Below are positions 31,192-40,501 of a DNA stretch of 64,000 nucleotides, piece after piece. The first letter of the stretch is position 1; the number at the start of each line of letters is the position of its first letter. A model generated the notes under the pieces. It was not told where the DNA came from. It was given only the letters and a program-made list of their open reading frames with translations, and searched no databases. Origin of the DNA: Humitalea rosea (lineage in GTDB: Bacteria; Pseudomonadota; Alphaproteobacteria; Acetobacterales; Acetobacteraceae); assembly GCF_003253705.1 (NCBI RefSeq), contig NZ_QKYU01000013.1, positions 62,001-126,000 of the forward strand, read 5' to 3'. The position numbers and the translations under genes were made by a program.

Positions 31192-34175
31192 GATCCGGTC
31201 TCTCCTGGCCGCGGCGGCTTGTCCGGCAGCGGCGCCACATGGGTGTTGAAATTGGCGCGCACGGTGTCCGCGACGCTGCGCATCTGTGCCAGCAGCGCCT
31301 CCTGGTCAACCGGCGGGGTGTCGCAGAACGGGGCCACGGCGCGCAGCAGGGCCGCGGCGGTGGGGCCCGGCAGCAGCGGCTGGCGCCAGCGCCCGACCGT
31401 GAGCCGCAGGATCGAGAGCACCGTCCGCCACAGCCGCTCCGCCCGCACGAGCCGCGCCCATTCGGGCAGCAGCCCCGCCGCGCCCAGGCTCGCCAGCGCC
31501 TCCCGCGTCGTGGTCCGCAGCAGGGCGGGCTGTTCGCGGGCATGGGCGAGGGAGAGCGCCTGGGCGATGAACTCCACCTCCACCAGCCCGCCCGCCATGG
31601 CCTTCACATCCCAGGGGCCATCGGCCGGCAGGTCGCGGAGCATGCGCGCGCGCATCGCCCCGGCATCGGCCAGCACGGTCGCCGGTTCGACCGGGCGCAG
31701 CATCGCCGCACGGATCGCGGCGGTGACCTTGCGCGATAGGCCGGGCGGGCCCGCGACCACCCGCGCGCGGGTCAGTGCCATGCGCTCCCAGGTCCAGGAA
31801 TCGGAGGCATGGTAGGCCTCGAAGGAGGCGAGCCGCACGGCGACCGGGCCTTTGCTGCCCGAGGGGCGCAGCCGCATATCCACCTCGAACAAACGCCCCT
31901 CGGCCCCCTGCGCGGTTAGCCCGGCGACCAACTGCTGCGCGAGCCGTGCGAAATACTGGCTGGGGGGCAGGGAGCGCGGGCCGCGGGTGGAGGCCTCCGC
32001 CGCCGGGTCGTGGTCGTAGATCAGGATCAGGTCGAGGTCCGAGCCCGGCAGCATCTCCCGCCCTCCGAGCTTGCCCAGCGCCACGACGACCATCGCGCCG
32101 CCCTTCACCTTGCCGAAGCGGGTGGCGAAATCGGCGGCCAGCACCGGCAGCAGCGCGGTGATGGCGGCATCGGCGAGCGCGCTGCGCGCGGCGCCCGCGG
32201 CATCCACATCGATGCTGCCCTCCAGTGCGGCGGCATCGATCTCGGCGCGGTGCTGCACGGCCAGGTGGCGGGTCGCGTCCAGCGCCTCCTCCAGGTGCCG
32301 GGCGTCGCGGACCAGAGCGGGCAGGCAGGCTGCGGCATCGCCGGAGGGGCCGACCTCGGCCTCCGGCGCCGCGCCGTAGAGCAGCCCCTCCAGCACCGCC
32401 GGGTTGCTGGCGAGGTGATTGGCCAGGGCCGGGGCGGCGGCGAGCAGGAAGGCCAGCCGGTCCAGCAGCTTCGGGTTGCGCGCCAGCAGGGACAGCGCCT
32501 GCACCCCGGCCGGCAATTGCGCCAGCACGGTGTCGAAGCGGGCCAGCGCCGCATCCGGCCCCTGCTGGCTCGCGAAGGCCGCGAGCAGCGGCGGGATCAG
32601 CCGGGCCAGCAGTTCCTGCGCCCGTTCGCTGCGCGTCGCCCGCCTGCGTCCATGCAGCCAGCCGCGCACCATGGCCATCACCGAGCGCGGTTCGCTGAAG
32701 CCCATGCCGGACAGCGTCGCGAGGGTGGCGGGGTCTTCCTCGACGCCGGTGAAGACCAGGCTGCCGCCCTCCGCCCCGTTGCTCGGCGCGGTGAGGCTCG
32801 GCATATGCTCGAACAGCGAGGCATAGTGCCGCGAGACCCGGCGCAAATGCCCGGTCAGCGTGGCGGAGAAGGCCTCCACCCCCTCGAAGCCCATGAAGGA
32901 GGCGATGTTGGCCAGCCCCTCGGCATCCTCCGGCAGGCGCTGAGTCTGGCGGTCGGCGACCATCTGCAGCCGGTGCTCGACGTCGCGCAGGAAGACATAG
33001 GCATCCGCGAGGTCGGCCGCCGCCCGCCGCCCCATCCGCCCGGCAGCGGCCAGGGCCGAGAGCGCGCCGAGGGTGGTGGGGTCGCGCAACCCCGGCTCCC
33101 GCCCGCCCCAGATCAGTTGCAGCGCCTGGACGGTGAACTCGACTTCGCGGATGCCGCCGCGGCCGAGCTTCACGTCATGCCCGGCGACGGCGATCTCGGG
33201 CCCCGCGCCACGGGCGGCCTTGGCGGCGTTGATCTGGCGCTTGATCGCGCCGATGTCGGCGACCATCGCGAAGTCCAGGTGGCGGCGCCAGACGAAGGGG
33301 CGTATTTCGCGAAGGAAGGCCTCGCCCGCCGGCCGGTCCCCGGCGACGGGACGGGCCTTGATCATGGCCGCCCGTTCCCAGTTCTGGCCCATGCTCTCGT
33401 AATAGGCGATAGCGGCCGGCAGGCTCACGGCAAGCGGAGTGGCAGCGGGATCGGGACGCAGGCGAAGATCGGTGCGGAAAACATAACCCCCCTCCGTTCG
33501 TTCCTCCATCAGGCGGACGAGGTCGCGGGCGATGCGAACGAATATGCCTTGGGCGGCGTCCGGGTCATGGGCCGCCGCCGGGTCGAACAGCAGGACGAGG
33601 TCGATATCCGAGGAATAGTTCAGCTCGCGGGCGCCCAGCTTGCCCATGCCCAGCACGGTCAGCCCCGAGCCGCGCCCGTCCCGGCGCGGCCGGCGCAGCT
33701 CTCCGCGCGCATGGGCCGTCGCGAGCAGATGGGCGACGGCGCAGCTCAGCGTGGTCTCCGCCAGCTCCGACAGCGCCCCGGTCACGCGGTCCAGCGGCCA
33801 GAGCCCGCCGACATCCGCCGCGGCGATGGTCAGCGCGGCCTGCCGCTTGGCGGTGCGCAGCAAGGCGGCGATGGCGGCGGTCGGGCTCTCGGGCGCGGCG
33901 TGGGCGAGCGGGGCCAAAGCGGTGGCGAAGGCCGCGTCCGGCCCGCGGGCGAGCAACAGCGCGAGGCAGGCCGATTCCCGGACCAGAAGCTCGGCGAGGT
34001 AGGGGCTGTGCCCGGCCAGGGCATGGATCAGCTCGGTTGCGGCGGTGGCGGCGGCCGGCTCCCGTTCGGCGAAGGCCTCGGCGGCGCGCGCGGCGGCCTC
34101 CGGATCATGCGGGCTGGGCAGCCGCGTGAAAATGGCCGCCTTGGCGGGGGCACGGTTGGTTTCGGTGACGGACAT
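31188..34175 (-). CDS. glnE: bifunctional glutamine synthetase adenylyltransferase/adenylyl-removing enzyme
   Basis: 995 residues from the ATG at 34175. Two nucleotidyltransferase domains are seen: the N-terminal deadenylylase site GMGKLGARELNYSSDIDLV (about residues 175-195) and the C-terminal adenylylase site ALGKLGGREMLPGSDLDLI (about 697-717), each with the S-D-x-D metal motif. GlnE helical domains follow each (for instance RDVEHRLQMVADRQTQRLP). It adds or removes AMP on glutamine synthetase under PII control, tuning nitrogen assimilation. Full family length. It diverges from the AsmA-like gene with only 17 bases between starts. Confidence 0.97.
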   Translation of the reverse strand: MSVTETNRAPAKAAIFTRLPSPHDPEAAARAAEAFAEREPAAATAATELIHALAGHSPYLAELLVRESACLALLLARGPDAAFATALAPLAHAAPESPTAAIAALLRTAKRQAALTIAAADVGGLWPLDRVTGALSELAETTLSCAVAHLLATAHARGELRRPRRDGRGSGLTVLGMGKLGARELNYSSDIDLVLLFDPAAAHDPDAAQGIFVRIARDLVRLMEERTEGGYVFRTDLRLRPDPAATPLAVSLPAAIAYYESMGQNWERAAMIKARPVAGDRPAGEAFLREIRPFVWRRHLDFAMVADIGAIKRQINAAKAARGAGPEIAVAGHDVKLGRGGIREVEFTVQALQLIWGGREPGLRDPTTLGALSALAAAGRMGRRAAADLADAYVFLRDVEHRLQMVADRQTQRLPEDAEGLANIASFMGFEGVEAFSATLTGHLRRVSRHYASLFEHMPSLTAPSNGAEGGSLVFTGVEEDPATLATLSGMGFSEPRSVMAMVRGWLHGRRRATRSERAQELLARLIPPLLAAFASQQGPDAALARFDTVLAQLPAGVQALSLLARNPKLLDRLAFLLAAAPALANHLASNPAVLEGLLYGAAPEAEVGPSGDAAACLPALVRDARHLEEALDATRHLAVQHRAEIDAAALEGSIDVDAAGAARSALADAAITALLPVLAADFATRFGKVKGGAMVVVALGKLGGREMLPGSDLDLILIYDHDPAAEASTRGPRSLPPSQYFARLAQQLVAGLTAQGAEGRLFEVDMRLRPSGSKGPVAVRLASFEAYHASDSWTWERMALTRARVVAGPPGLSRKVTAAIRAAMLRPVEPATVLADAGAMRARMLRDLPADGPWDVKAMAGGLVEVEFIAQALSLAHAREQPALLRTTTREALASLGAAGLLPEWARLVRAERLWRTVLSILRLTVGRWRQPLLPGPTAAALLRAVAPFCDTPPVDQEALLAQMRSVADTVRANFNTHVAPLPDKPPRPGETGS

Positions 34176-34192
34176 GCGCAGGCAGGCAAGCC

Positions 34193-37100
34193 GTGACCGG
34201 GCCTGCTGGTCAAGCACCGTCTGAAGGGCCGCTCGCCGCCGCCCCATCCGCGCCCGCCCCCGCCGCCGCCCGGCGACGCCCACCGAGCCGGCTTCACCGT
34301 ACCGCGTGCAGCTTCGATGCCGCCTGCGGGCGCATGCTGCGGCTGCTCATGGCGGTGGCGTTGCTGACCGGGCTCGGCATCGCGGCGCTGGCCTGGCGCC
34401 TCGGCAAGGAGCCGATCGACCTGCCCTGGCGGGCCGCCGCCCTGCAACAGCTGCTGGACGAACAGGCCGGCACCACCCGGATCCGCATCGGCGGGATGAG
34501 CATCGCCTGGGCCGGCTGGCGCGAAGGCCATCTCTCGCCGCTGGCCCTGCGCATCACCGAGGTCGAGATCACCGATGCCGCGCAGCATCCCCTGGCCGCG
34601 GTGCCGGTGGTGGAGGTCGGGGTCTCCCTCACCGCGCTGCTGCGGGGGGATATCCTGCCGAGCAGCATCGACCTGGATGCCCCGAGCGTGACCCTGCTGC
34701 GCGGGGCCGATGGCGTGGTCGCGCTGGATATGGGCGGGCTGCTCGATGGCGGCGCGGCCCCGGCCGACGCGTCCGCGCCGATTCACGCCAAGGATGCGCT
34801 GGAGGATCTGCTGCACCCGCCGCCCGGCACCCTGCTGGCCGAGCTGCGCCGCGTCCGGGTGCGGGGCGGGCGAGTGCTGGTGCATGATGCGGTGCTCGGC
34901 GCTGATTGGATGGTCGACCGGGTGATGGTGACCATCAGCCGCGCGGCCACCGGCACGCTGGGCATGGAGGGGGCGGCGACGCTGACCCTCGGCAAGGCGC
35001 TGCTGCCCCTGCGGCTGAGCGGCGAGCACCGGCCCGCGATGGCCGGAGAGGCGGCGCGGGGCAGCCTGCGGCTCGATCTGGCCAATATCCGCCCGGCCAC
35101 TCTCGCCGCCAATTTGCCCAATCGTGACACCACCCTCGCCCAGGCGCTGCACACGGCCCTGGGCACGGTCGATGCACCGGTCTCCCTGGGGGTGACGCTA
35201 CGGACGGAGGCCAGCCAGGCGCCGCGCTTCGAGGCCCGGGTGGAGCTGGGCGCCGGTACGCTCGGCGCCGCGACCGGCCCGCGCGCCAGCATCGCCGGGG
35301 CGGAGGCCGTGCTCAGCGGCACCGCCGAGCGGATCGAACTGTCCCGGGCCACGCTGCGCCTCGCGGCCGTGGTGCGCGAGGCGGGGGCCGCCACGGCGCC
35401 GGCGCCGGTCCTCGCCCTGTCGGGCAGCGGCTGGCGCGACGGCGAGGGACTGCGCGCGGCGGTCGATCTGCGGCTGGACCGCGTCGAGGTCGGGGACCTC
35501 GCCGGCTACTGGCCGCCCGGGCTGGGCCGCGGGGCACGGGACTGGGTGCTGGAGAACGTCAGCGCCGGCACGGCGACCGATGGGCGCTGGCGGATCGAAG
35601 CGTCGGCCAGCCCGTCGCTCTCGGGCCTGGAGGTCACCTCGGTCTCGGGCACGCTGTCGCTCTCCGATACGACGGTGCATTGGCTGCGGCCGATGCCTCC
35701 GGTCGGACGGGCCCATGGCACCATCACCTTCGGCAAGGATGAGGTGCTGGTCCAGGCCGAAGGCATGCAGGGCGGGATCGAGGTGCGCGACGTCTCGGCC
35801 CGCTTCTTCGCCCTGACCCAGCCGCAGGAGCTGGCGGAGATCCAGGTGCGCTCGGCCGGCGCCATCCCCGATTTGCTGGCCCTGATCCGCCACCCGCGGC
35901 TGAAGCTGTTCGACCGCCGGCCGCTGGAGCTGAGCCAGCCCGGCGGGCGGGCCGAGGCGGCGGTGACGATCACCTTCCCGCTGATCTCCAACCTGCCGGT
36001 GGAACGGGTCGATGTGCATGCCACCGCCCGGCTGACGCAGGTGCGGCTGGCCGATGTGCTGCTGGGGCGGGGGATCGAGCGGGGAACCTTCGACCTGACC
36101 GTGAACACCGAAACCCTGCGCGCCACCGGCACCGCCACCATTGCGGGGATTGTCGCGCGGACCATCGTCGAGATGGATTTCCGCAACGGCCCCGGCAGCC
36201 AGGTGATCGAACGCGAAAGGATCGAGGCGCGGGGCGAGGCGCGGCTGCTGGCCGGGCTCGGGCTGGACGTCTCAGCCGTGGCGGACGGGCCGGTGCGGGT
36301 GGAGGCGGTGCGGGAACAGCGGCGGGACGGGCAGGGCCGCGTCACCTTGAACGCCGACCTCGCCGAAACCCGCCTCTTCGCCGAGCCGCTGGCCTGGGAC
36401 AAGCCGTCGGGGGCGGCGGCCTCGCTGGAGGCGGTGCTGCGGCTGGCCGGCAAGGATCTGACCGCCATCGAGAGCTTCCGCCTGACGGCCCCGGCACTTT
36501 CGGCGCGGGGGCGGGTGGGGTTCGGCAACGGCGGCCGGCTGGATCGGATTGAGGTCACCGAGGCCGCGCTGCATGGCGGGCGCTTCGCCGCCGACCTGCG
36601 CCCCCCCGCCGGCGCGGGCCAGCCCTGGCGGGTGCGATTGAGCGGGGCGAGCTTCGACATGGGGCCGATGCTGCTGCAGCCGGAGAGCGCGACACGGACG
36701 ACGGCGGCGACCGACCCGCCGCTGCAATTGGAACTGCGGCTCGCGCGGTTGCTGCTCGGGCCGGAGCGGTGGGTGGCGGATGTTTCCGGCGAGGTGCGGC
36801 TGGATGCCGAGGGCGCGGTGCAGCAGGCGCATGTGACCGGCGCCGTGCCGGCGCGCACCGCGGTCCTGGGCGGGCCGCAAGGCAGCGGCGCCGGCACCTT
36901 CGAGGCAACGGTCACGCCCGATCGCGAGGGCCGCGCGCTGCGCCTCATCGCCACCAATGCGGGGGGGCTGCTGCGGGCGCTGGATGTGCTGGAGAGCTTG
37001 GAGGGCGGGCGGCTCTCGGTCACCGGTCGATGGCAGTGGGGAGGGCTGTTGAGCGGGGATGCGACGATGGAGGATTTTGCCATGCATGGCGTGCCGGGCT

Positions 37101-37531
37101 TCGGCAAGGTGCTGCAGGCGCTGACCCTTTATGGGCTGGTCGATGCGCTGCAAAGCTCGGGGCTGCATTTCGACCGGCTGGTGGCGCCCTTCACCTTCCG
37201 CGCGGGGCAGCTGACGGTGCGGGAGGCGCGGGCCTATTCATCCTCGCTCGGCATCACCGCGCGGGGGTGGGTGGACCGGCGGCGGCAGCGGCTGGACCTG
37301 CAGGGCACCATCGTGCCGGCCTATATCATCAACAGCCTGCTGGGGAATCTGCCGCTGATCGGGCGGCTCTTCAGCCTGGAAAGCGGTGGTGGGCTGTTTG
37401 CCGCGACCTTCGGCATGACGGGCTCCCTGGCCGATCCGCAGGTCAGCGTGAACCCGCTGGCGGCGCTGACGCCGGGTTTCCTGCGCGGGATCTTCGGCAC
37501 GGCGCCGCAGCCGGCCCCCGCCAACCCCTGA
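34193..37531 (+). CDS. AsmA/YhdP-like large envelope protein (DUF3971 / AsmA-like C-terminal)
   Basis: About 1112 residues from a GTG at 34193; an ATG at 34334 would remove 47 basic and alanine/proline-rich residues and start directly at the single membrane helix (LLMAVALLTGLGIAALAW). The remainder is a long chain of beta-strand repeats (bridge-like lipid-transfer architecture) ending in the conserved ATMEDFAMHGVPGFGKVLQALTLYGLVDAL block, a GRLFSLESGGGLFAATFGM segment and SLADPQVSVNPLAALTPGFLRGIF, as in YhdP/AsmA_2 proteins. It is anchored in the inner membrane and projects to the outer membrane, where such proteins help move phospholipids. It lies 43 bp before bcsZ. Confidence 0.88.
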   Translation: MTGPAGQAPSEGPLAAAPSAPAPAAARRRPPSRLHRTACSFDAACGRMLRLLMAVALLTGLGIAALAWRLGKEPIDLPWRAAALQQLLDEQAGTTRIRIGGMSIAWAGWREGHLSPLALRITEVEITDAAQHPLAAVPVVEVGVSLTALLRGDILPSSIDLDAPSVTLLRGADGVVALDMGGLLDGGAAPADASAPIHAKDALEDLLHPPPGTLLAELRRVRVRGGRVLVHDAVLGADWMVDRVMVTISRAATGTLGMEGAATLTLGKALLPLRLSGEHRPAMAGEAARGSLRLDLANIRPATLAANLPNRDTTLAQALHTALGTVDAPVSLGVTLRTEASQAPRFEARVELGAGTLGAATGPRASIAGAEAVLSGTAERIELSRATLRLAAVVREAGAATAPAPVLALSGSGWRDGEGLRAAVDLRLDRVEVGDLAGYWPPGLGRGARDWVLENVSAGTATDGRWRIEASASPSLSGLEVTSVSGTLSLSDTTVHWLRPMPPVGRAHGTITFGKDEVLVQAEGMQGGIEVRDVSARFFALTQPQELAEIQVRSAGAIPDLLALIRHPRLKLFDRRPLELSQPGGRAEAAVTITFPLISNLPVERVDVHATARLTQVRLADVLLGRGIERGTFDLTVNTETLRATGTATIAGIVARTIVEMDFRNGPGSQVIERERIEARGEARLLAGLGLDVSAVADGPVRVEAVREQRRDGQGRVTLNADLAETRLFAEPLAWDKPSGAAASLEAVLRLAGKDLTAIESFRLTAPALSARGRVGFGNGGRLDRIEVTEAALHGGRFAADLRPPAGAGQPWRVRLSGASFDMGPMLLQPESATRTTAATDPPLQLELRLARLLLGPERWVADVSGEVRLDAEGAVQQAHVTGAVPARTAVLGGPQGSGAGTFEATVTPDREGRALRLIATNAGGLLRALDVLESLEGGRLSVTGRWQWGGLLSGDATMEDFAMHGVPGFGKVLQALTLYGLVDALQSSGLHFDRLVAPFTFRAGQLTVREARAYSSSLGITARGWVDRRRQRLDLQGTIVPAYIINSLLGNLPLIGRLFSLESGGGLFAATFGMTGSLADPQVSVNPLAALTPGFLRGIFGTAPQPAPANP

Positions 37532-37574
37532 AACGAAGCCCCTGGCGTGAACGGGGCGTAGAGGAATTCCGGGC

Positions 37575-38648
37575 ATGCTTCCGGCCATGTCCCCTCAACC
37601 CCCACTCCCCGAGGATGGTGCCGGCCTTGGCCGCCGCGCCTGGCTCGGCGCTCTCGCCCTGGTTGCGGTGTCGTCTCAGGATGCTTGGCCAGAGGCAGGA
37701 AAAATGTCTCAATGGGATATTTTCAAGACACGTTTCCTTGCGCGAGACGGCCGTGTGATCGACACCGGCAATGGCGGCGTGTCGCATTCGGAGGGGCAGG
37801 GCTGGGCGCTGCTGCTTGCCCAGCGGGCGGGTGACCGCGAAGCCTTCGACCGTATCCTGCGCTGGACGCGCCAGACCCTCCGGCGCCCCGGTGACGCCCT
37901 GTATGGCTGGCGCTTCCGCCCCGGCGCGGGGGTGGACGCCAATAGCGCCACGGATGGAGATCTGTTCATCTCGGCCGCGCTGGTCCTGGCGGGCGAGCGT
38001 TGGGGCGAGCCGCACCTGGTCACGAGCGGGGCGGAAACCGCGCGCGACATCCTGCGCCTGCTGTTGCGGCGGGCCGGGTCCCTGACCCTGCTGCTGCCGG
38101 GGGTGGAGGGGTTCGAGCGGGCGGACCGTATCATCGTGAACCCCTCCTATTACGCATTTCCGGCGATTCGCGTGCTCGCGCGGGCCTTTCCGGACCCTGC
38201 CTGGATGCGGGTGGCAGCAGATGGGCTGACATTGCTGCGCGCGGCGCGGTTCGGTCGCTGGGGCCTGCCGCCGGACTGGCTTTCGGTGGCGCGGGCGGAT
38301 GCGTCGCTGGCCTTGCCGCGGCGCTGGGCGCCGCGCTTTTCCTACGATGCCGTTAGGATTCCACTCTATTTGACCTGGGCGGGACTGGCCGATGAGCCCG
38401 CGCGGCTGGCAGCCGCCGCCTTTTGGGGGGATGCCGGAAATGAGCACCTGCCGGCCTGGACCGACCTGACGAGCGATGCAATTTCTCCCTATCGCGCGGC
38501 GGATGGCGTTGCGGCCGTGGCTCGGCTGACGCTGCTGCCACAGGTTGCGCCAATTCCGGACGTGGCTGCAGCCCAGGACTACTATGGAGCTGTGCTTGGT
38601 CTGCTCACGCAATGTGCATGGCGTGATACCGTGGCCACACCGTTGTGA
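37575..38648 (+). CDS. bcsZ: glycoside hydrolase family 8 endo-beta-1,4-glucanase
   Basis: 357 residues. N-terminal signal (RRAWLGALALVAVSS) followed by the (alpha/alpha)6 barrel. Catalytic acid Glu73 lies in SHSEGQGWALLLA and the conserved Asp127 in NSATDGDLFIS, matching Glu55 and Asp116 of E. coli BcsZ. Its product corresponds to CMCax of Komagataeibacter, a periplasmic or secreted cellulase needed for proper cellulose crystallisation and secretion. AGAGGA precedes the ATG; a second ATG four codons on is also possible. First gene of the cellulose locus. Confidence 0.93.
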   Translation: MLPAMSPQPPLPEDGAGLGRRAWLGALALVAVSSQDAWPEAGKMSQWDIFKTRFLARDGRVIDTGNGGVSHSEGQGWALLLAQRAGDREAFDRILRWTRQTLRRPGDALYGWRFRPGAGVDANSATDGDLFISAALVLAGERWGEPHLVTSGAETARDILRLLLRRAGSLTLLLPGVEGFERADRIIVNPSYYAFPAIRVLARAFPDPAWMRVAADGLTLLRAARFGRWGLPPDWLSVARADASLALPRRWAPRFSYDAVRIPLYLTWAGLADEPARLAAAAFWGDAGNEHLPAWTDLTSDAISPYRAADGVAAVARLTLLPQVAPIPDVAAAQDYYGAVLGLLTQCAWRDTVATPL

Positions 38649-38662
38649 ATCTCCCGCATTGC

Positions 38663-38671
38663 AAAAAAAAA
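38663..38671. repeat. A9 homopolymer in an AT-rich pocket between bcsZ and the bcsH-like gene
   Basis: Nine adenines follow TTGC in the 80-bp gap, flanked by TATTCCGTTAATC. This is the most AT-rich patch near here and may hold a promoter or translation-control signal for the following genes, but I could not place convincing -35 and -10 boxes. Confidence 0.4.
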
Positions 38672-38728
38672 GCGTATTCCGTTAATCGGCTGTAGCACGC
38701 ATTATCAGCCCACGAGGGGTGAGTGCGA

Positions 38729-39682
38729 ATGGCGATGGATACCGATGTGGCGAGGGTGGCGGCCGCTCTGCGCACACCCGGGCTGCGGTACAGGAGTTTT
38801 GGAAATGATCCGGTGCGGACAGCATCAGAGGCGCCGTTGCCTCAAGCTGTTGCTGTGCCTGAGCCTCCCGCTGCCCCTTTTATACCGGAGGAACATAGCC
38901 CCGCTCCGGTGATGCAGGCGCCTGTGGAGCCTGAACCGGCCGCCGAAACGCCACCTGAGATGGCGCCCGAACTGGCTATGCCGGCACCGCTGCCGGAAGC
39001 GCCGGAGCCCGCGCCCGCCCCGGAGCCGCCGGCTGCGTCTTCGATGTCGATGCTGGATGCTGCGATGAACGCGCTGCGTAACGTGGCGCCTGTGGTTGCC
39101 GCTGCCTCGGAGCCCGCGCTGGCACCTGCCGCGCCGGTGCTCGAGGCGCCGGCGTCGCGGCTGCTGGATTTGACCATCAGGCAACCCGCGCCGGAGATGC
39201 CACGCCCTTCCTCCCTGCTGCTCGATCTTGGCGCCGCAGCGACCGCCGAGCCCGGCGGGCTGCTTGGCGCCGATTGGCGCAACGCGAAGCCGGTGGTGCC
39301 GCCCGCCGCGGAACGTCCGGCGCCGGTGTTCTCCCTGCTCGATGCCTTGGGCTCGGCGCCGGCGATGAGCTTTGCGCCACAGGCCGCGCCGCCGCCGTCG
39401 GCATCGCCCCTGGCTGCGAGCGGCTTGCTCGCCTCCCTGATGCCCATCGCGCCGATGCCCGCGGAGGCTGAGCCTGCCCCGGCCCAGGTTACGGCCTGGA
39501 CGGCGGCGGCGTTCGTTGCCATCGAACCCGCGGTGCCAGCCCCGCCGCCGCCGTTACCCGTGCTGCCGGCTGCTGCTGTCAGCTTGACGCTTTCCCAGGT
39601 CTTTTCTCGCCTTGCAGGCCGATCCGATGTCGAGGCTCTCAGCCCCGGTGACGACATGCCCGCGCCGGCCCCGCTACCGTAA
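38729..39682 (+). CDS. proline/alanine-rich BcsH (CcpAx)-like cellulose accessory protein
   Basis: 317 residues from the ATG at 38729, nine bases after AGGGG. Composition is dominated by Pro, Ala and Glu, with no membrane helix or signal peptide. Two short ends look structured: the N-terminal VARVAAALRTPGLRYRSFG and the C-terminal SLTLSQVFSRLAGRSDVEAL. Both resemble, from memory, the ends of CcpAx/BcsH of Komagataeibacter (a YRPF-type motif and a final TMAEVFMTLGGRATELLSPR), and the gene occupies the same place, between the cellulase and the synthase genes. CcpAx is reported to help array the terminal complexes and to associate with BcsD, which is also encoded here. Alternatively it is a BcsP/BcsO-like linker. 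Identity rests on position, composition and ends. Confidence 0.65.
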   Translation: MAMDTDVARVAAALRTPGLRYRSFGNDPVRTASEAPLPQAVAVPEPPAAPFIPEEHSPAPVMQAPVEPEPAAETPPEMAPELAMPAPLPEAPEPAPAPEPPAASSMSMLDAAMNALRNVAPVVAAASEPALAPAAPVLEAPASRLLDLTIRQPAPEMPRPSSLLLDLGAAATAEPGGLLGADWRNAKPVVPPAAERPAPVFSLLDALGSAPAMSFAPQAAPPPSASPLAASGLLASLMPIAPMPAEAEPAPAQVTAWTAAAFVAIEPAVPAPPPPLPVLPAAAVSLTLSQVFSRLAGRSDVEALSPGDDMPAPAPLP

Positions 39683-39694
39683 GGCTGACCACAC

Positions 39695-40501
39695 ATGCCC
39701 TTGCTCTGCTTCGCCTCTCCCAAAGGCGGCGTCGGAAAGACGACGCTCGCCGCGAATGTCGCCGACGCCCTGCGTCGCAGCGGCCGCCGGGTCCTGGCGA
39801 TCGACACTGACCCGCAGAACACGTTGCGTCTTCATTTCGGTGTGCCTTTGTCCGACTCGGCCGGGTTCATGGCCGACCTGCCGAAGCGGCCCGATTGGCG
39901 GATGGCCGTGCGGCAGACCGCGTCGGGCGTGTTGCTGCTGACCCATGGCGCGATGGAGCTGCGTGGTGCCCTTGGGCTGAATGCGGCGCTGGAACGGGAC
40001 CCCGAGCTTCTGGCGGCCCCCCTGCGGGCGATGCTGGCCGATCCGGGCCTGCTTGTGATCGCCGACACGCCTCCGGGCCCGTCTCATGCGCTGGCCATCA
40101 TGGCGCCGATGGCAGCACTGGTGGTGACCATCCTGCAGGCCGAGGCGATTTCCGCGGCGCTCATCCCCGATATCGACAGTGGCCGCTTCCTGGGTTCGGG
40201 CACCATGGCGGCGCTCTATGCCGGGCGCCTGCGGGTGGTGTTGAACGAGGTCGATCTCGCCTCCCGCCTGTCCCGCGCCGCGGCGGATGCGGTTGCCCGG
40301 CATCTCGGGCCGCGTCTTCTGGGCGCGGTGACCCGCGACGAGACCTTGGCCGAGGCCTTGGCCAGCCAGCGGCTGGTCATGGATCTGGCCCCGGAAAGCC
40401 GGGCCTCGGAGGATATCCGCGAAATCGCCCAGGCGATCGAGGCGGCGCTCCCCTCGGCACCGGATGCAACATTTCCGCTAGCGGGCTGGGGCGCGCGCTG
40501 A
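39695..40501 (+). CDS. bcsQ: BcsQ-type ParA/MinD-like ATPase of cellulose synthesis
   Basis: 268 residues. Deviant Walker A KGGVGKTT (10-17), switch I DTDPQN (37-42) and the Walker B-like LVIADTPPGPS identify the ParA/MinD family; LRLHFGVPLSDSAGF and the SRAAADAVARHL segment match BcsQ/YhjQ. In enterobacteria BcsQ helps place the cellulose synthase at a cell pole and stabilise the complex. It starts 12 bases after the BcsH-like gene, and its stop overlaps the ATG of bcsAB by one base. BcsQ is not part of the classic Komagataeibacter acs operon, so this is a mixed-type locus. Confidence 0.9.
   Translation: MPLLCFASPKGGVGKTTLAANVADALRRSGRRVLAIDTDPQNTLRLHFGVPLSDSAGFMADLPKRPDWRMAVRQTASGVLLLTHGAMELRGALGLNAALERDPELLAAPLRAMLADPGLLVIADTPPGPSHALAIMAPMAALVVTILQAEAISAALIPDIDSGRFLGSGTMAALYAGRLRVVLNEVDLASRLSRAAADAVARHLGPRLLGAVTRDETLAEALASQRLVMDLAPESRASEDIREIAQAIEAALPSAPDATFPLAGWGAR

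Noticed and set aside
32010-34196. 728-codon plus-strand open frame opposite glnE
   Set aside because: Antisense of a confident glnE; low-complexity composition and no motifs.
39895-40500. In-frame extension upstream of the bcsAB ATG
   Set aside because: It overlaps bcsQ entirely, and BcsA proteins begin near the chosen ATG at 40501.
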